The notes under the pieces are model-generated. The model was not told where the DNA came from. It made no database searches and saw only the letters and a program-made list of their open reading frames with translations. Below, piece by piece: positions 43,050-53,845 of a DNA stretch of 64,000 nucleotides. The stretch lies in contig CM069454.1 in assembly GCA_035610835.1 (NCBI GenBank), forward strand, positions 59,192,580 through 59,256,579. The letters are read 5' to 3'. Position 1 is the stretch's first letter; each line of letters opens with the position of its first letter. This DNA is from Ophiura sarsii (Eukaryota > Echinodermata > Ophiuroidea > Amphilepidida > Ophiuridae). The translations under genes were made by a program, and so were the position numbers.

Positions 43050-43940
43050 GTATAGTATTTGGATCATTTCTGATCATAAATCATAAATATATTCTGAGTT
43101 ACAGAGCGATACCGGATTCCAAATAATTTCAAAATCATGGTTTAAAGAGTTTGAAAATATATTGTCCTGCTGCAGGACACAGTTTATTTTCATTCTAAAT
43201 TTACTCTAAAACCATGAGTTTGAAGCAGGGGGCGTAACAGAGGTTGGTTGTCAGTGGGGGCACAGCCAAAAAAAATCCTGGTTAGAATAATTCCGTCCCG
43301 GAATTTTTTGTAAAAGGTTGCCCCTAATTTTTTTCAAGTCAGTCACTTCCTAAATTTCACGTAAGGTGGGGGGGGGGGGGGGGGGGGGTGTGGGGGGGGG
43401 GTGGGGGGGGGGGGGGGGGGGGTGGGGGTAGGGTCAAAAAAAATCGCACGGTCACAAAATTTTCGCACGGTCACAAAAATTTCGCAGTACACAAAATACA
43501 ACAGTCAATAATTTGTTGACTGTTTTGTGTTTTTTGTACTGCGAAATTTTCTTTCTTTCCCTTTCTTCTTTTCTTTCTTTCCCCTTCTTTTCTCCTTTTC
43601 CTCCCTTTTTCCTTTCTCTCTCTCTTTTCTTTTCCTTTCCCCCTTCTTTTCCTCTTTTCCTTCCCCCATTTTTCCTGGTGGGTAGGTTTGGATTTCCTGC
43701 TGAGCACCTTCAGGGGGGCCACTGTGCCCCCCCCCCCCCCCTGCCCCCGGCTGTTACGCCACTGGTTTGAAGTAATATGAATCGTATCACCCTGTAACTC
43801 AGAATGTATTTATGATGTATGATCACTGATCAGAAAGGCAAATATAGGCCTATGTACAAGAAAATCTGCTTTAAAAAAAATCAAAAATAGAGGGTCCCAT
43901 GGAAAAGATCGCATAATATATGCCTTTGATTAAACATGTC
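43050..43940. mobile_element. TTAA-type MITE, copy 3, interrupted by a hAT MITE
   Basis: The flanks 43,050-43,225 and 43,765-43,940 together reproduce the palindromic interior of 40,276-40,653: TTTCTGATCATAAATC, GTTACAGAGCGATACC and AAAACCATGAGTTTGAAG, then the mirrored half ending GAAAAGATCGCATAATATAT. The left terminus is eroded. Confidence 0.75.
43226..43764. mobile_element. hAT-type MITE with 8-bp TSD GTTTGAAG
   Basis: Termini CAGGGGGCGTAACAG and CTGTTACGCCACTG. GTTTGAAG is duplicated exactly at 43,218-43,225 and 43,765-43,772. It contains a poly-G region (43,368-43,432), a TCGCACGGTCACAAAA motif repeated, and a pyrimidine tract (43,548-43,676). The K/R/E-rich and S/F/P-rich frames over that tract are simple-sequence artefacts. 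Confidence 0.92.
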
Positions 43941-43944
43941 AACA

Positions 43945-44480
43945 TAACGGTCAACTTTTTTAATTACAGTCTTTTAGACTTATAAAGAACAGTCCAAAAT
44001 ATGTGTCAATACAAAAATCAAAGAGGGCGTCCCATGGAAAAGATCGTATGACACCAGACGACGCTGGTCACGCGAAACCTAAATTTTGAATTCGTATTGG
44101 AATAACACGTAATCACGAATGTTATATCTTATCATTTTGAAAAATTCATCATAATTATATATGTAAGAAGAATTTTTTCCCAATCCAAAACCGTTGGAGT
44201 TGGCTAAGCAACTTCATTGTAAATGCTATTTTTAAAATTATTTTCATCGTTAACCGGGCGATTCGGACTGTTAAAAATATTTCAAAATGGCGCACTCCCG
44301 TCACCATATTGGACGCGTGGCCACCGCCGTCTGTATGATACAGTTTGGAATGATATGCCTTTAATCCTGGAACGTCAGAGTATCTAACTCTTTTGTGCAA
44401 TTATATATAGTGCTCTACAAGTGTTGGCAAAAACTTTGACACACATGTTACACCCGATTGCAAAAAATGAAGAAAGGCTG
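43945..44480. other. Intergenic; fragment of TTAA MITE end near 44,020
   Basis: AGAGGGCGTCCCATGGAAAA then GATCGTATGA (44,020-44,049) is another eroded end of the TTAA family, and GATATGCCTTTAATCC lies at about 44,353. Nothing else was recognised. Confidence 0.45.
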
Positions 44481-44744
44481 TACACTCATGGAAAAAGGGT
44501 GCTCTCCATGCGAATTGGGTTCTTGGCTGTCCCGTATATGGAACCCTCCGGTTTAAGGTTCTTTTAATTTAAAGAACAAAAAAAAACTTCTTTAGATAAC
44601 CTTTTTAAGGTTCTAAAGACGCATTTTTCGTTCTTTTGGAACCGTAAAGGTTCTTTTTGGAACTTTTTGGAACCAAGGTTCTAAAAAGGGTTCCATACGG
44701 GACAGCCAAGAACCCCTGAAGCACCCTTTTTTTCTTAGAGTGTA
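44481..44744. mobile_element. TACACTC...GGGTGC foldback MITE
   Basis: TACACTCATGGAAAAAGGGT then GCT at the left, AGCACCC ... TTAGAGTGTA at the right; TA at both ends. The inner arms share GGGTTCTTGGCTGTCCCGTA and the complementary ATACGGGACAGCCAAGAACC. The core is rich in AAGGTTCTTT. Confidence 0.85.
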
Positions 44745-45026
44745 GCTACAAATGAACTAACTTTATTTTGTCCATGGTTTTGATGGTGCTGACCATTTGT
44801 CTTTGTATCATAAGCATTTTTACTGGGTTTATCCACAGTGGGTTTATCATTCAGTTTATTGTAAAATGATAATTATACTAACCTTTTGTCATGTCAGGAT
44901 AAGACTCAATTTGACATTAAATGACCATAGAATAAAAACGAAACATGCTACGGGCTGAACATTTCAGTATCTCAGTCTCCTTGTAGATGTAAAAGTTACT
45001 AATAGTAATTAGTCAAGTGCTCAGCT

Positions 45027-45375
45027 CAGTGGCGTACCCAGCTTTTGAAAAACTGGGGGTGGGGGGGGGGTGGGGGCACGACCATGGTTGTACCGACGAA
45101 AGGCATGTACCGACAATTTTTTTTACAGACTCCCAAACAAATCGTAAAACGTGCACAATCCCCGCCCCCCGTCAGCAGCTGAAATCTTGATAAGTGGGGG
45201 AGGTGGGGAGGGGGAGCGAAGAAGTTATCCGCATACGTAGGGCCTACATGCACGGCCAAAAAAAAATCGCATGGTCAAAATTGCATATCTACCGATGGAG
45301 GGTCGTTTTTACCGACGGGGTTCTTGCCCCTGGACGCCCCCCCCCCCCCCCCCCCTTCCTGGGTATACGCCACTG
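45027..45375. mobile_element. CAGTGGCGTACCCA MITE (hAT-like termini)
   Basis: CAGTGGCGTACCCAG at the left, CTGGGTATACGCCACTG at the right. It has poly-G and poly-C runs and ACCGACGAAAGGC/ACCGATGGAGGG blocks. Unlike the other three hAT-like elements here, the flanking octamers (GCTCAGCT/CTATTCCA) do not match, so no target duplication is visible. Confidence 0.8.
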
Positions 45376-45429
45376 CTATTCCATAACACAAACTCACAAA
45401 TATAAGAAGTCCGAGAAAACGTATAGTGT

Positions 45430-45480
45430 TGGTTTTCCGGCCCCCAACTCAACACAAAAGTTGGTAAACCATATGACTGT
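45430..45480 (+). repeat. Dispersed CCCCCAACTCAACACAAA block (inverse of 47,545-47,590)
   Basis: CCGGCCCCCAACTCAACACA then AAAGTTGGTAAACCATATG is repeated in the opposite orientation at 47,545-47,590. The parent element was not delimited. Confidence 0.5.
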
Positions 45481-45812
45481 TCTAAAAATGGCGGGAAAAG
45501 GGGTTGATTTTCGACTGACGTCAGCGAGGACAGCGAAATTTCATGAATTAATCTCCGCAAAATTCGAAAAAGGGGTAGGCATATTTTACGAAAAGGAAAA
45601 AACAAAAAACATCACAGTATGCGTTTAATCAGTTGATTAGAACAAGGTAACAACCCAAATATATACACAATTTGGGGTAGGCCTAAACACCAGTTAATAA
45701 CACAGGACCATAAACGCCTGTTACTGTCGCATGTTGGGAGCAACAAGTTTGTATCTATTTAATGTAGGTCTATGTATAAAGTGTCTTTGAAAAGGGGTGT
45801 TCGAAATTATAG

Positions 45813-47428
45813 TAAGGGATCACGTCAAAACTCGACCGCCCGGCAACCGCCGGTTTACGGCCGGTTCCGCCCGGTTCTCACAAAACGTGTCGTCTGTTAT
45901 AATATACACACATAATGAGGTCAAATAGTAACACTCTGGTGAACACGACCGGTTGATAGTGCCTCGTCACACACGTGAGCAATAACATCTTGAAGTAATG
46001 GCTCTTTTAAGACTTAAAAGTCTCATTGACAACCAGTACAATACAGCTATTGATTTTCGCTGGGGGTTGGCTTTTTCAATCTGTTTATAGCTCAATTAAC
46101 TTTTTAAAATCAATACCGAAAGTCTATGAGGCCATGTGTTTTGAACTCACCACCCAAAAAGGGTGGTGGCGTTGCATTTTTGGTGACAAATCATCCATCT
46201 CTCTCTATTAACTCAAAAACTAAATTTGGTAGAGCTATGGTTGAGGTGTCATGTGAAAGCCTATTTATCTAGCTACATTGTGTTAATAAATCAGGTATTT
46301 CTATAAATGTTTGGCTGAGATATGATTGATTATGTTGTGAAAGTCAGGGGTGGTGGCGGTGCGGCGGCGGCGGTGGCGGCGGCGGCGGGTGGCGGCGGCG
46401 CTGTGTGCAATCTCTATGGGGAATATAGAAAATGTTTCCAATTCTACGTTCAATTTACTATAACTCCTCATCCCTGTATGGTACAAACATGATTTTGCTC
46501 TCATTTTATAGATTATTTTATATTCTATAAGATTCTGTTTCAACAAATGTGACAACTATTGTGCAACAATTGTAATCATGAATCGATTGCGTTGTCCTTG
46601 GCTTTTTCCCTATTCGCTACACAGTGAACTTGCCCTAATTCATCGGTTTTACATACATGACTATAACAAAAGAAATATTTAACCGATGATAGCAAAATTA
46701 TACATTTTTGGAAAGCTCTCAAATAGGGGAATCCAAAAATGCCGTTTAAATCAGGATAGGGTGCATACCAAAAAAAAAATACTTGTAAACTCTAATAAAT
46801 ATGAAATTTAAACGTTTGTGCTCATTTACTTCTCGATATAGTATATTTCAACATGTTTACCATTAACAACTATTATGTTCTGGTGGGTAATTGCATGAGG
46901 AACTTAAATATGCACAGTAAAATTATGATTGGGATAGGTATAAAATTATTATTGAGCTTAAATCAAAATATGAAAAAAATCGATATTTTTTGAACATTCT
47001 TAATCACAACATGTTACCATTAGGTCTTATTTAAATTCTAATAGCATATTTGGATTCCTTGTGAGATTACCGTTCAGAAAATGTGTACTTTTTATGGGGT
47101 AGAACAAATAGTTATTGCGATATGCTAATTCGAATCTCAGATGTTGTAAAATGTAAAAATCTGGACATGCAACGGTAAGGGTGGCGAGTCAAGACACACG
47201 GCCATGAATGGTTTTTTTTATAGAACGATATAGAGAGAGCTGTTATGACCGCAAAGAAACAGATTGATAGTGTAAATTGGTCAGATTACAGCATTAAGTC
47301 AACCGGCGGTTGTTCAGTGTTGCATGCGCGAATATTCATATACCAGTAAAACATTTGACCTGAAAGAACCGAGCGGAACCGCCCGTAACCGGCGGTCAAC
47401 GGGCGGTCGAGTTTTGACGTCTCCCCTA
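45813..47428 (-). mobile_element. CGACCGCCCG MITE, copy 2, split by the GGCCATGTG element
   Basis: TAAGGGATCACGTCAAAACT then CGACCGCCCGGCAACCGCCG at the left; CGGTCAACGGGCGGTCGAGT then TTTGACGTCTCCCCTA at the right. The two halves (45,813-46,129 and 47,204-47,428) align, inverted, with 38,705-39,247. The host break falls in CCGAAAGTxTATGA|ATGG. Confidence 0.88.
46130..47203. mobile_element. GGCCATGTG family element, copy d, TSD ATGA
   Basis: The left end is GGCCATGTGTTTTGAACTCA then CCACCC; the right end is GGGTGGCGAGTCAAGACACA then CGGCC. ATGA is duplicated at 46,126-46,129 and 47,204-47,207. The intact host copy at 38,705 has a single ATGA, confirming a 4-bp duplication. The GGC-rich core is at 46,346-46,401. 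Confidence 0.92.
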
Positions 47429-47429
47429 A

Positions 47430-47965
47430 TTGAAAACCAAAAACCAAAAAAGGGGTATTTTCACCCCAATTTTGTCCTCGTTTTTGCCGCCAAAAATGGG
47501 GGTAAAATTGTTGAAAATCCTTGCAAAGGGGTAATTTGAAAAATGAAGGGCATATGGTTACCAACCTTTGTGTTGAGTTGGGGGCCGGGGTTGGTTAACT
47601 GTTGACCAGGCGCGAGGGGGCGGGCCCGCCCCCTCCACCAAAATAAAAAAGGAAGGAAAAAAAGGGAAGGAAAAAAAGAAGAAGGAACAAAAAAAAGAAC
47701 AAAATGGGAAAAGAGGGGGGAGGGAAAGAGAGAGGAAGAAGAGGGGACAAACGAAAAAGAAAAAAAGAAAAGGGTACTGGGGGGTACGAAAAGGCGGGCG
47801 GGGCGGGGAGGCATGCGAGGGACATAAGAACGTTTGGAGTTTATTGGACGTCGGTCGGGATACATACGCGTACGTATACGTTGACGAGAAATCTGATATT
47901 TTGGAGGTTACTAGTACAGTACATGTATAACTTCTTTCTCTCGCATAGGCCTATATAAAGCCAAT
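47430..47965. repeat. Simple-sequence-rich stretch up to the assembly gap
   Basis: It contains a long purine tract (about 47,640-47,790, GGAAGGAAAAAAAGG-type) and an inverted copy of the CCCCCAACTCAACACAAA block. K/R/G-rich and P/F/S-rich open frames here come from the purine tract. No gene was seen. Confidence 0.6.
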
Positions 47966-48065
47966 NNNNNNNNNNNNNNNNNNNNNNNNNNNNNNNNNNN
48001 NNNNNNNNNNNNNNNNNNNNNNNNNNNNNNNNNNNNNNNNNNNNNNNNNNNNNNNNNNNNNNNNN
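47966..48065. other. Assembly gap (100 N)
   Basis: Exactly 100 N, the usual placeholder for a gap of unknown size. Sequence on either side need not be adjacent. Confidence 0.99.
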
Positions 48066-49340
48066 ACACTGATGATGCCCTTAAATCTAGAATAGGGTCA
48101 ACAACCTTTAAGACGTATGGTTAACATTGATGAAGAAGTTGGATTGGGGTAATTAAAGTTGTATGGTGGACACCGAATCATTCAGAAATATTATAAGGAC
48201 ACATTGAGAAATAGGTTATGTAAAACTTTTTTTATGAAAGACTGGTACCTTCTGTTTAAAGTTTGAAAATGAAAATAGGCTTATCCATTTTATTTGCGGC
48301 GGTTTTAGACTTTGCTAAACATGCTTCAGCATTATCATCAGTCCCGGGCATCAGTGCACGCAGTGTACGTATACAACACACTGACCCATCTGCAGGCCGT
48401 CAGCTACGCGGAAATCTCTGCACAACGCATGTATACCATACGCCAACATTTCCACCCTGAAAGTACGTTGTGAAATTGCCGTAGCGTTGTATTATTCCAT
48501 GATGGTTTTAGATTACATATTCTTGGTGAAATTATACACCGATATGGCTTGAAAAATAACATACCAGTATATAATTTCCTACGAGAATTGAAATCTGATG
48601 ATCCAGTATCAAACAACAACGTCCAAAATGTCTCAAGAAATATTCCAAAATGTCTCCGGCCGTCCATACGGTACCATCGATGTATTCAAACACACGCAGC
48701 ACTACAGCCATTACAGTGCATGGCAAAGGTCGAGGGGTTGTTGCCATATCATTGGGCTAATCATATTGAAGGGTTCACCTAGACTGTAACTCTCAGCCGC
48801 CCTCTTATGTCGCTATCTTGCAGGCTCGATATTTGTACAGCTTTAGCGTCCGTACGGTAATATTGATGACTGGGGGATGTAGCCTAGGGTTCGCCATAAT
48901 CATTGGGCTAATTGCGAGACCAAGGCAACACGGAACAAAGAGGCCGTGGACTCAGTGACTCAGTATATTACTAAATCATATAATATAATACAAAATAGCA
49001 TCCAAATAGCTTAGTATATACTAAATGGCATCCAAATAGCTGAAATAACTTACTGTGTCCTCTTACCTTCATATTATAACAATATCAATTACATTTTACA
49101 ACAAAATCGCTTCAGAAGATGATTAATGCAAGTTATTAATTTAGCAAATGCCGCGAATTTTAGGGGTTTGTGAAAAGGTTACGACTTAGAAACGTCGTTT
49201 CAAATGACGGGGTCGCTCATCTCCCCCGTCAAAAATTCCAATGCGACTTTTCTGAAACACTTTTGCTACATGTACTGTATCTCTTAATTTCATAGCAATG
49301 CCATGATAAATAGTGAACATTCAAGGACACTTTGAGTCTC
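48066..49340. other. Intergenic after the gap; one weak secreted-peptide-like frame
   Basis: At 48,263-48,460 a 65-codon frame starts MKMKIGLSILFAAVLDFAKH and has a signal-peptide-like profile with ASA before LSS. The remaining 40 residues match nothing I know, and no splice or promoter context supports it. The rest of the stretch shows nothing. Confidence 0.3.
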
Positions 49341-49342
49341 CA

Positions 49343-49582
49343 AAAAGGTGAGTGGGACATAAAACGGAGGATTTTCAGGTTACTAAAATTTCGTCTAAAA
49401 TGGTTCCCTTCAACATTAGGCATTGAGCCGATACCCAAATCATAGATTGGTATCTATCGAGATTACCTACGGTAGGGTTTCGGATATAGATGCAAAAAAG
49501 GGAACACATTTTACTATTTTAACATTTAATTAAGTCACCTGAAAAAATTAAAATCCTCTACTTTTATGTCCCACTCACCCAA
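49343..49582. repeat. GGTGAGTGGGACATAAAA foldback
   Basis: AAAGGTGAGTGGGACATAAA with ACGGAGGATTTTCAGGT is mirrored by ACCTGAAAAAATTAAAATCC then TCTACTTTTATGTCCCACTC. No target duplication was established. Confidence 0.65.
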
Positions 49583-49837
49583 ATAATAGATGCATTCAAG
49601 AACCAGGTGGGCATATAAATGTTAAGTTATTAAATGTGTCTGTGAAAAACATATTGTAGTCACATATTCTCGCTTTTAGAGTGCACAGTTTAGGTTCCTA
49701 TTTCCTTTCTCGCCTTCTCAATAACTACATACAGAGATGTACAAATATGGAGTCATGTAAAAAAAAAAGGACTATTGTATTGTTGTAAGTTAGTCCATCA
49801 CAAAGCGTAGATGAATGACCATGACATGATTAGCAGC

Positions 49838-50510
49838 TCATGTAGGCTGATATTGGGTTCGATTTTGATAATGTTTCTAGGATTAATTTTAATTCCACCA
49901 ACCTCACCTTTGGGCGGTCACATGACAGCAGGTGGGGGAAGTAAACACTACGCACGTGTGGTGTAGTGGATAGCATGTCGGTCTCACGATGCAAAGGTTG
50001 TGAGTTCTAGCCCCACTACAGCCAACTTGTTTGTATCCTTGGGCAAGGTACTTAGTCTCAATTGCTTCGTCGACCCAAGCGAGATTGGGGAGCTGTTAGG
50101 GGATATTACAATCTAAGTGCTGATACTGTGAGTGCGCCGTATCGGTAGCCTGGTAAATAAAGCGAAATGATTTGTGACGATTTCCTAATGGCAGCAAAAA
50201 ACAGTGGTTCGGACGGAAGTCACATATAAATGGTGGTCCCGTGCATCGGAAGAGCAATACCCGAGCACGTTAAAAGGTTACAGACTCTTTCGTAAAGAGT
50301 AGGGGATCATCCCGGTCTGTATCTGTTCACACATCTAACGGACCCCAATGGAAATAAGCTAATAAGCTTATTGGGTTATCCAGGGTCGTAGGACCCAAAT
50401 GATATCAAATCAAATCAAATGAAGGGGTCTTGATAACCCCGAAAGCTACGAAGCTCAAAAATCATGGTTTGAATAAGGTATTAATATTATTCCTATCAGA
50501 TGATTTATTA
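49838..50510 (-). repeat. CACATGACAGCAGGT repeat, copy 2, interrupted by a SINE
   Basis: The left part (ATATTGGGTTCGATTTT, TCACATGACAGCAGGT, GGAAGTAAACACTA) and the right part (GAAGGGGTC, CGAAAGCTACGAAGCTCAAA, TTTGAATAAGGTATTAAT) match the element at 51,550-52,090 in parts. A SINE lies between them at 49,951-50,420. Confidence 0.7.
49951..50420 (+). mobile_element. tRNA-derived SINE, copy 3 (longer variant)
   Basis: The A box is TGGTGTAGTGG (49,959-49,969); the B box AGTTCTAGCCC is slightly degenerate. The body shares GTATCCTTGGGCAAGGTACT, GTGGTCCCGTGCATCGG and GGGGATCATCCCGGTCTGTA with copies 1 and 2. About 125 bp of extra sequence (50,080-50,205) sits in the middle, and the tail is (ATCAA)n rather than (GATGTA)n. 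Confidence 0.85.
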
Positions 50511-50514
50511 GTTG

Positions 50515-51545
50515 ACAATGTATGTGTCCGAAGATGACTATAAAATCAAGACCAATCCGGGCAAGGAATTAAAAGCATCTCCCGCACGTTTGGCACTTGT
50601 GTTTAGTTTCGGCTGTTGTGACAATTGCTGCCCTCGTGTTGCGGACAAAAGTCAGGCAAATCGTCCGCCTGTGCTGATTGGTCCTCGGACAGCTGCAACA
50701 CTACCAAGTTGACTTGATTTCAACCTCAGCATTGGCTCCAGCCGATCCAGCGTTTTTACCGCTTTCACCCTAAAACCAAAGACTGATCAAATTATCGGAA
50801 AAAGCTTTCCTGATCGGGCGTTTGTTTTACGATAATGTGCTTATGTATGAGAGTATGTTATGTTTACGTTTACCCCAAAGTCCTCTACACACCCTTTGCT
50901 GTTTTAATGCTTTCAAATAAGGAAATATATACATACGCTGCGTAAGCCCTTACAGTTACAGTGATTTCCGGGTTTCCCCCATGCGTTTTAAGTTTTTTAA
51001 CAATTTCACAAATATTGTAAAACAAGTTGCTACTTGCTAGCCTTTTGAAAATGACTCCTGGTTCTTCAAAAATGGCTCCTGGTTCACTAGAAAATTAGAG
51101 GACCAGGAGCAACTTTTTCAAAATATGTGGCTCCTGGTCCAGACTCGCTTATTTGGAGGCTTGTAAAGCACGCACTGATGACTGAAATTAAGGCATGTGC
51201 ATGAGTTTAGTCAAATTTTGTTTCCAACGTATGTGGCGGCAACTATGGATGGTCTCAATTGATATCCTACTTGCGCAAGGGTATCAAAACGGCTCGTTGA
51301 CTTCTCACGTCCTAAAATTAACAAGGAGCGAGAGTGGTACCGATTTGTCACATCATTATTTTACCTTAAATGGGATGATTGACGTCACTGGTGAAAGAAG
51401 CAGATATGCCAAAATTCCAACATTTTTTTGCGCTTGAGTTCATATTTTCAAGCAAGGGTTTAATTGCAAAAGAGAAATTGTAGTCTTATTGAATTTTTAT
51501 TGCATAAAAATATAATGTTGTCTTCTTATTGTAACAATAACTATA
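50515..51545. other. Intergenic; GGCTCCTGGTTC repeats near 51,050-51,150
   Basis: TGGCTCCTGGTTCACTAG is mirrored by GGACCAGGAGC. A GC-richer patch near 50,570-50,760 contains a TGATTGGTCC (inverted CCAAT) sequence but no confirmable promoter. Short open frames are unremarkable. Confidence 0.4.
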
Positions 51546-51549
51546 TAAT

Positions 51550-52040
51550 AGGATTAATTTAGATACCTTTTACGACCCATGGTTGTTTGTTGAGCTCCGT
51601 AGCTTTCGAGGTCATCGCGACCCCTTCATTCAGCGTAGTGTTTACTTCCTTCCACTTGTCACGTGACCGCCTTTTGAGCGATCACATGACAGCAGGTCAT
51701 CGTAGATGGCGGGTAGCAGAACACTCAAAAGACTCTAAACACAAAAGCAAGCGAGATGACGTCCAAGTGATCGCCAGAGAGGATCATTCAATTTTGGAAA
51801 CGTAAGATCAGAGAGGTCATTAAAATAAGGACACAGAAACCGAACCTCAACCGAGACACCGGCTACGACCTTACCCGCCATCTACGATGACCTGCTGTCA
51901 TATGATCGCCCGAAAGGTGGTCATGTGACAAGTGGAGGGAAGTAAACACTACCCTAATGAAGGGGTCGCGCCGTCGCGATGACCTTGAAAGCTCAAAGCT
52001 CAACAACCATGGATCGAAAAAGGTATCTAAATTAATCCTT
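51550..52040. mobile_element. Foldback element with ~165-bp arms (AGGATTAATTTAGATACC)
   Basis: AGGATTAATTTAGATACCTT at the left is the complement of AAGGTATCTAAATTAATCCT at the right. The arms continue through CCATGGTTGTT, GTGTTTACTTCC, GTCACGTGACC/GGTCATGTGAC and GGTCATCGTAGATGGCGGGT. The loop is about 160 bp. Confidence 0.85.
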
Positions 52041-52094
52041 AAAAAAAAAATCATTCATCGAACCCAATATCAGTCTACATGCTGCAATAACTAT

Positions 52095-52520
52095 AAATCA
52101 AAACAAATAATTGTCGATCATATCAAACCATTCCCTCATGTACTATGCAACTTAAAAATGTACATGCACAGCGTTGTGCGGCTGTTGTTTTGTAATGCAT
52201 GCAGTGCATCGCAAGATCACGCAAGATCACGTTCAACATTTGGAATAACGTGAGTGCTCGGATCGGCAATTTATTTGGTTTTATTATTTTAACATGGTTG
52301 CGCCTTTGTCAACATTTTGATCAAACTCAATCTTTGTTTTTAAAATTTACAGTTCAAGAATATGTATTTCCCTAATGTACTGCATTGTAAATTAGTAAAT
52401 TATGCTGATGCAAAAAGCCAATATTTTATATTACAAACATTTTGCATGAGAAAGAAAAAACATTATGGGATTCTTTTGTACACAGGTCCAGGTGAACTAC
52501 ATTTGTATGCAATGCAAAGT
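52095..52520. other. Intergenic, nothing recognised
   Basis: AT-rich, no terminal repeats or long frames. A TGCAGTGCATCGCAAGATCA/CGCAAGATCA short duplication lies at about 52,201-52,230. Confidence 0.4.
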
Positions 52521-52526
52521 ATATAT

Positions 52527-52789
52527 GAGACCTGTCACCTCACCACGAAATGAGAGTTAATTTGGAAAATTTAATTTTGCGGTTTGTCCAGATTCAGAAT
52601 ACTCAAGAAACAAGCTTTGAAATGGTATGCAACATGTCATAATTGCTCAATGTTTTCCCGGTTAAAAATTGAATTAAAGTTGCAAAATGCCTTTGTTTTC
52701 TATTGATTTTTGGCATGTTCATTGGACCATATCTCCTAATGCATACTGGCGACTTAACGCTCATTTTGTGGTGACAGGTCTCATTTGGT
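52527..52789. repeat. GAGACCTGTCACC foldback
   Basis: GAGACCTGTCACCTCACCAC with GAAATGAG at the left is mirrored by CTCATTTTGTGGTGACAGGT with CTC at the right. The element boundary was not proven. Confidence 0.6.
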
Positions 52790-53595
52790 TGGTAGCATTT
52801 TGAAGTGTGCCAATTCTTCGTAAGTCGCAAAAATATTACAATAATAGCACAAAATTGTACACCATTTAGGTTTGTATTTATTATTATTATTATATATTTT
52901 TTTCATTCACACTGGGGGATGAAATTCCAATTAATCCTCCCAGATAATTTCAATTTTCAATAACAAAATTCACGCCATATAAACCTTGATTGATTTGAAT
53001 ATGAAACTTGCCACACAGAGAGATTTTACAATACAAGAAGCCAAACGTTTCAGACTCAATTGCGGTTTTGTTGTTCAGGGAAAATCTTTTCCAAGAAACG
53101 ATTCTCAGATGTTCACCCAGGAAACCCACATACAAACCACAAAAATAAATATAGCACAAATCGAGGGTTTAGTTAGTGCAACATGGGTCCATCTGCGATA
53201 GCTGCCAGATGTTATCATGTGTGGTAGTCTATAATTGCAGACCCCCTTGAATCTTGATAAAAACTAAGTAACACAGGGCAGCTATAGCAGATAGGATATT
53301 TCTCACTTGCATCTCAGTTATGTGAAAAGGCAATATCTACAATAGCTGCCACATGTTACATATATGCCACATGTTACATATTACGGTTGCTTAAATTTAT
53401 GCCCTTGTGATAACACAATCTATACAAATGGCAGCCATTGCAGATAGGACTTTGTTGCACTAAATCATTGATTGTTTCTCCTCAGTACAAATAAAAGCAA
53501 CCCTGGATGCCTAGACCTGTCATGGTCCAAAAGCTCCCACCCACAAAGATAATTGGGCCAAATAAAAAAGAGAGCGTGTCTTATTATTATTATTA

Positions 53596-53801
53596 TACTG
53601 TAAAAGTGGTAGTTTTCGCGCAATTACATTTTTGCGCTTTGCCGATTTTCAGCCATATCGCTTGCCTTTTTTAATTCGTGATTTGAAAATTCATTACATA
53701 GATTTATACACAAAATAAATATGTTCGCATGTTTTTAATTTTGCACTAGCTGCTTGGAGTGCGAAAATTAATGTAGCGCAAAAATTCCCACGTTTACAGT
53801 A
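53596..53801. mobile_element. TACTGTAAAAGTGG MITE (TTTTCGCG family)
   Basis: TACTGTAAAAGTGGTAGTTT then TCGCG at the left, CGCAAAAATTCCCACGTTTA then CAGTA at the right; TA at both ends. Related CGCGAAAATTA/CCACTTTTACAG pieces recur downstream inside TBL1XR1 intron 1. Confidence 0.75.
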
Positions 53802-53845
53802 TATCAGAAGAATACAGGGTGAGTAAAAAAAAGACTGTACCCAAC

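Noticed and set aside
43471..43770. K/R/E-rich minus-strand and F/S/P-rich plus-strand frames
   Set aside because: Both are translations of a pyrimidine/purine simple-sequence tract inside a MITE.
47461..47958. Pro/Phe-rich and Lys/Gly-rich frames next to the gap
   Set aside because: They lie over a purine tract and have no conserved content.
48263..48460. Secreted-peptide gene with signal sequence
   Set aside because: Only 65 codons, no homology recognised, no splice or poly-A context, and it lies just after an assembly gap.
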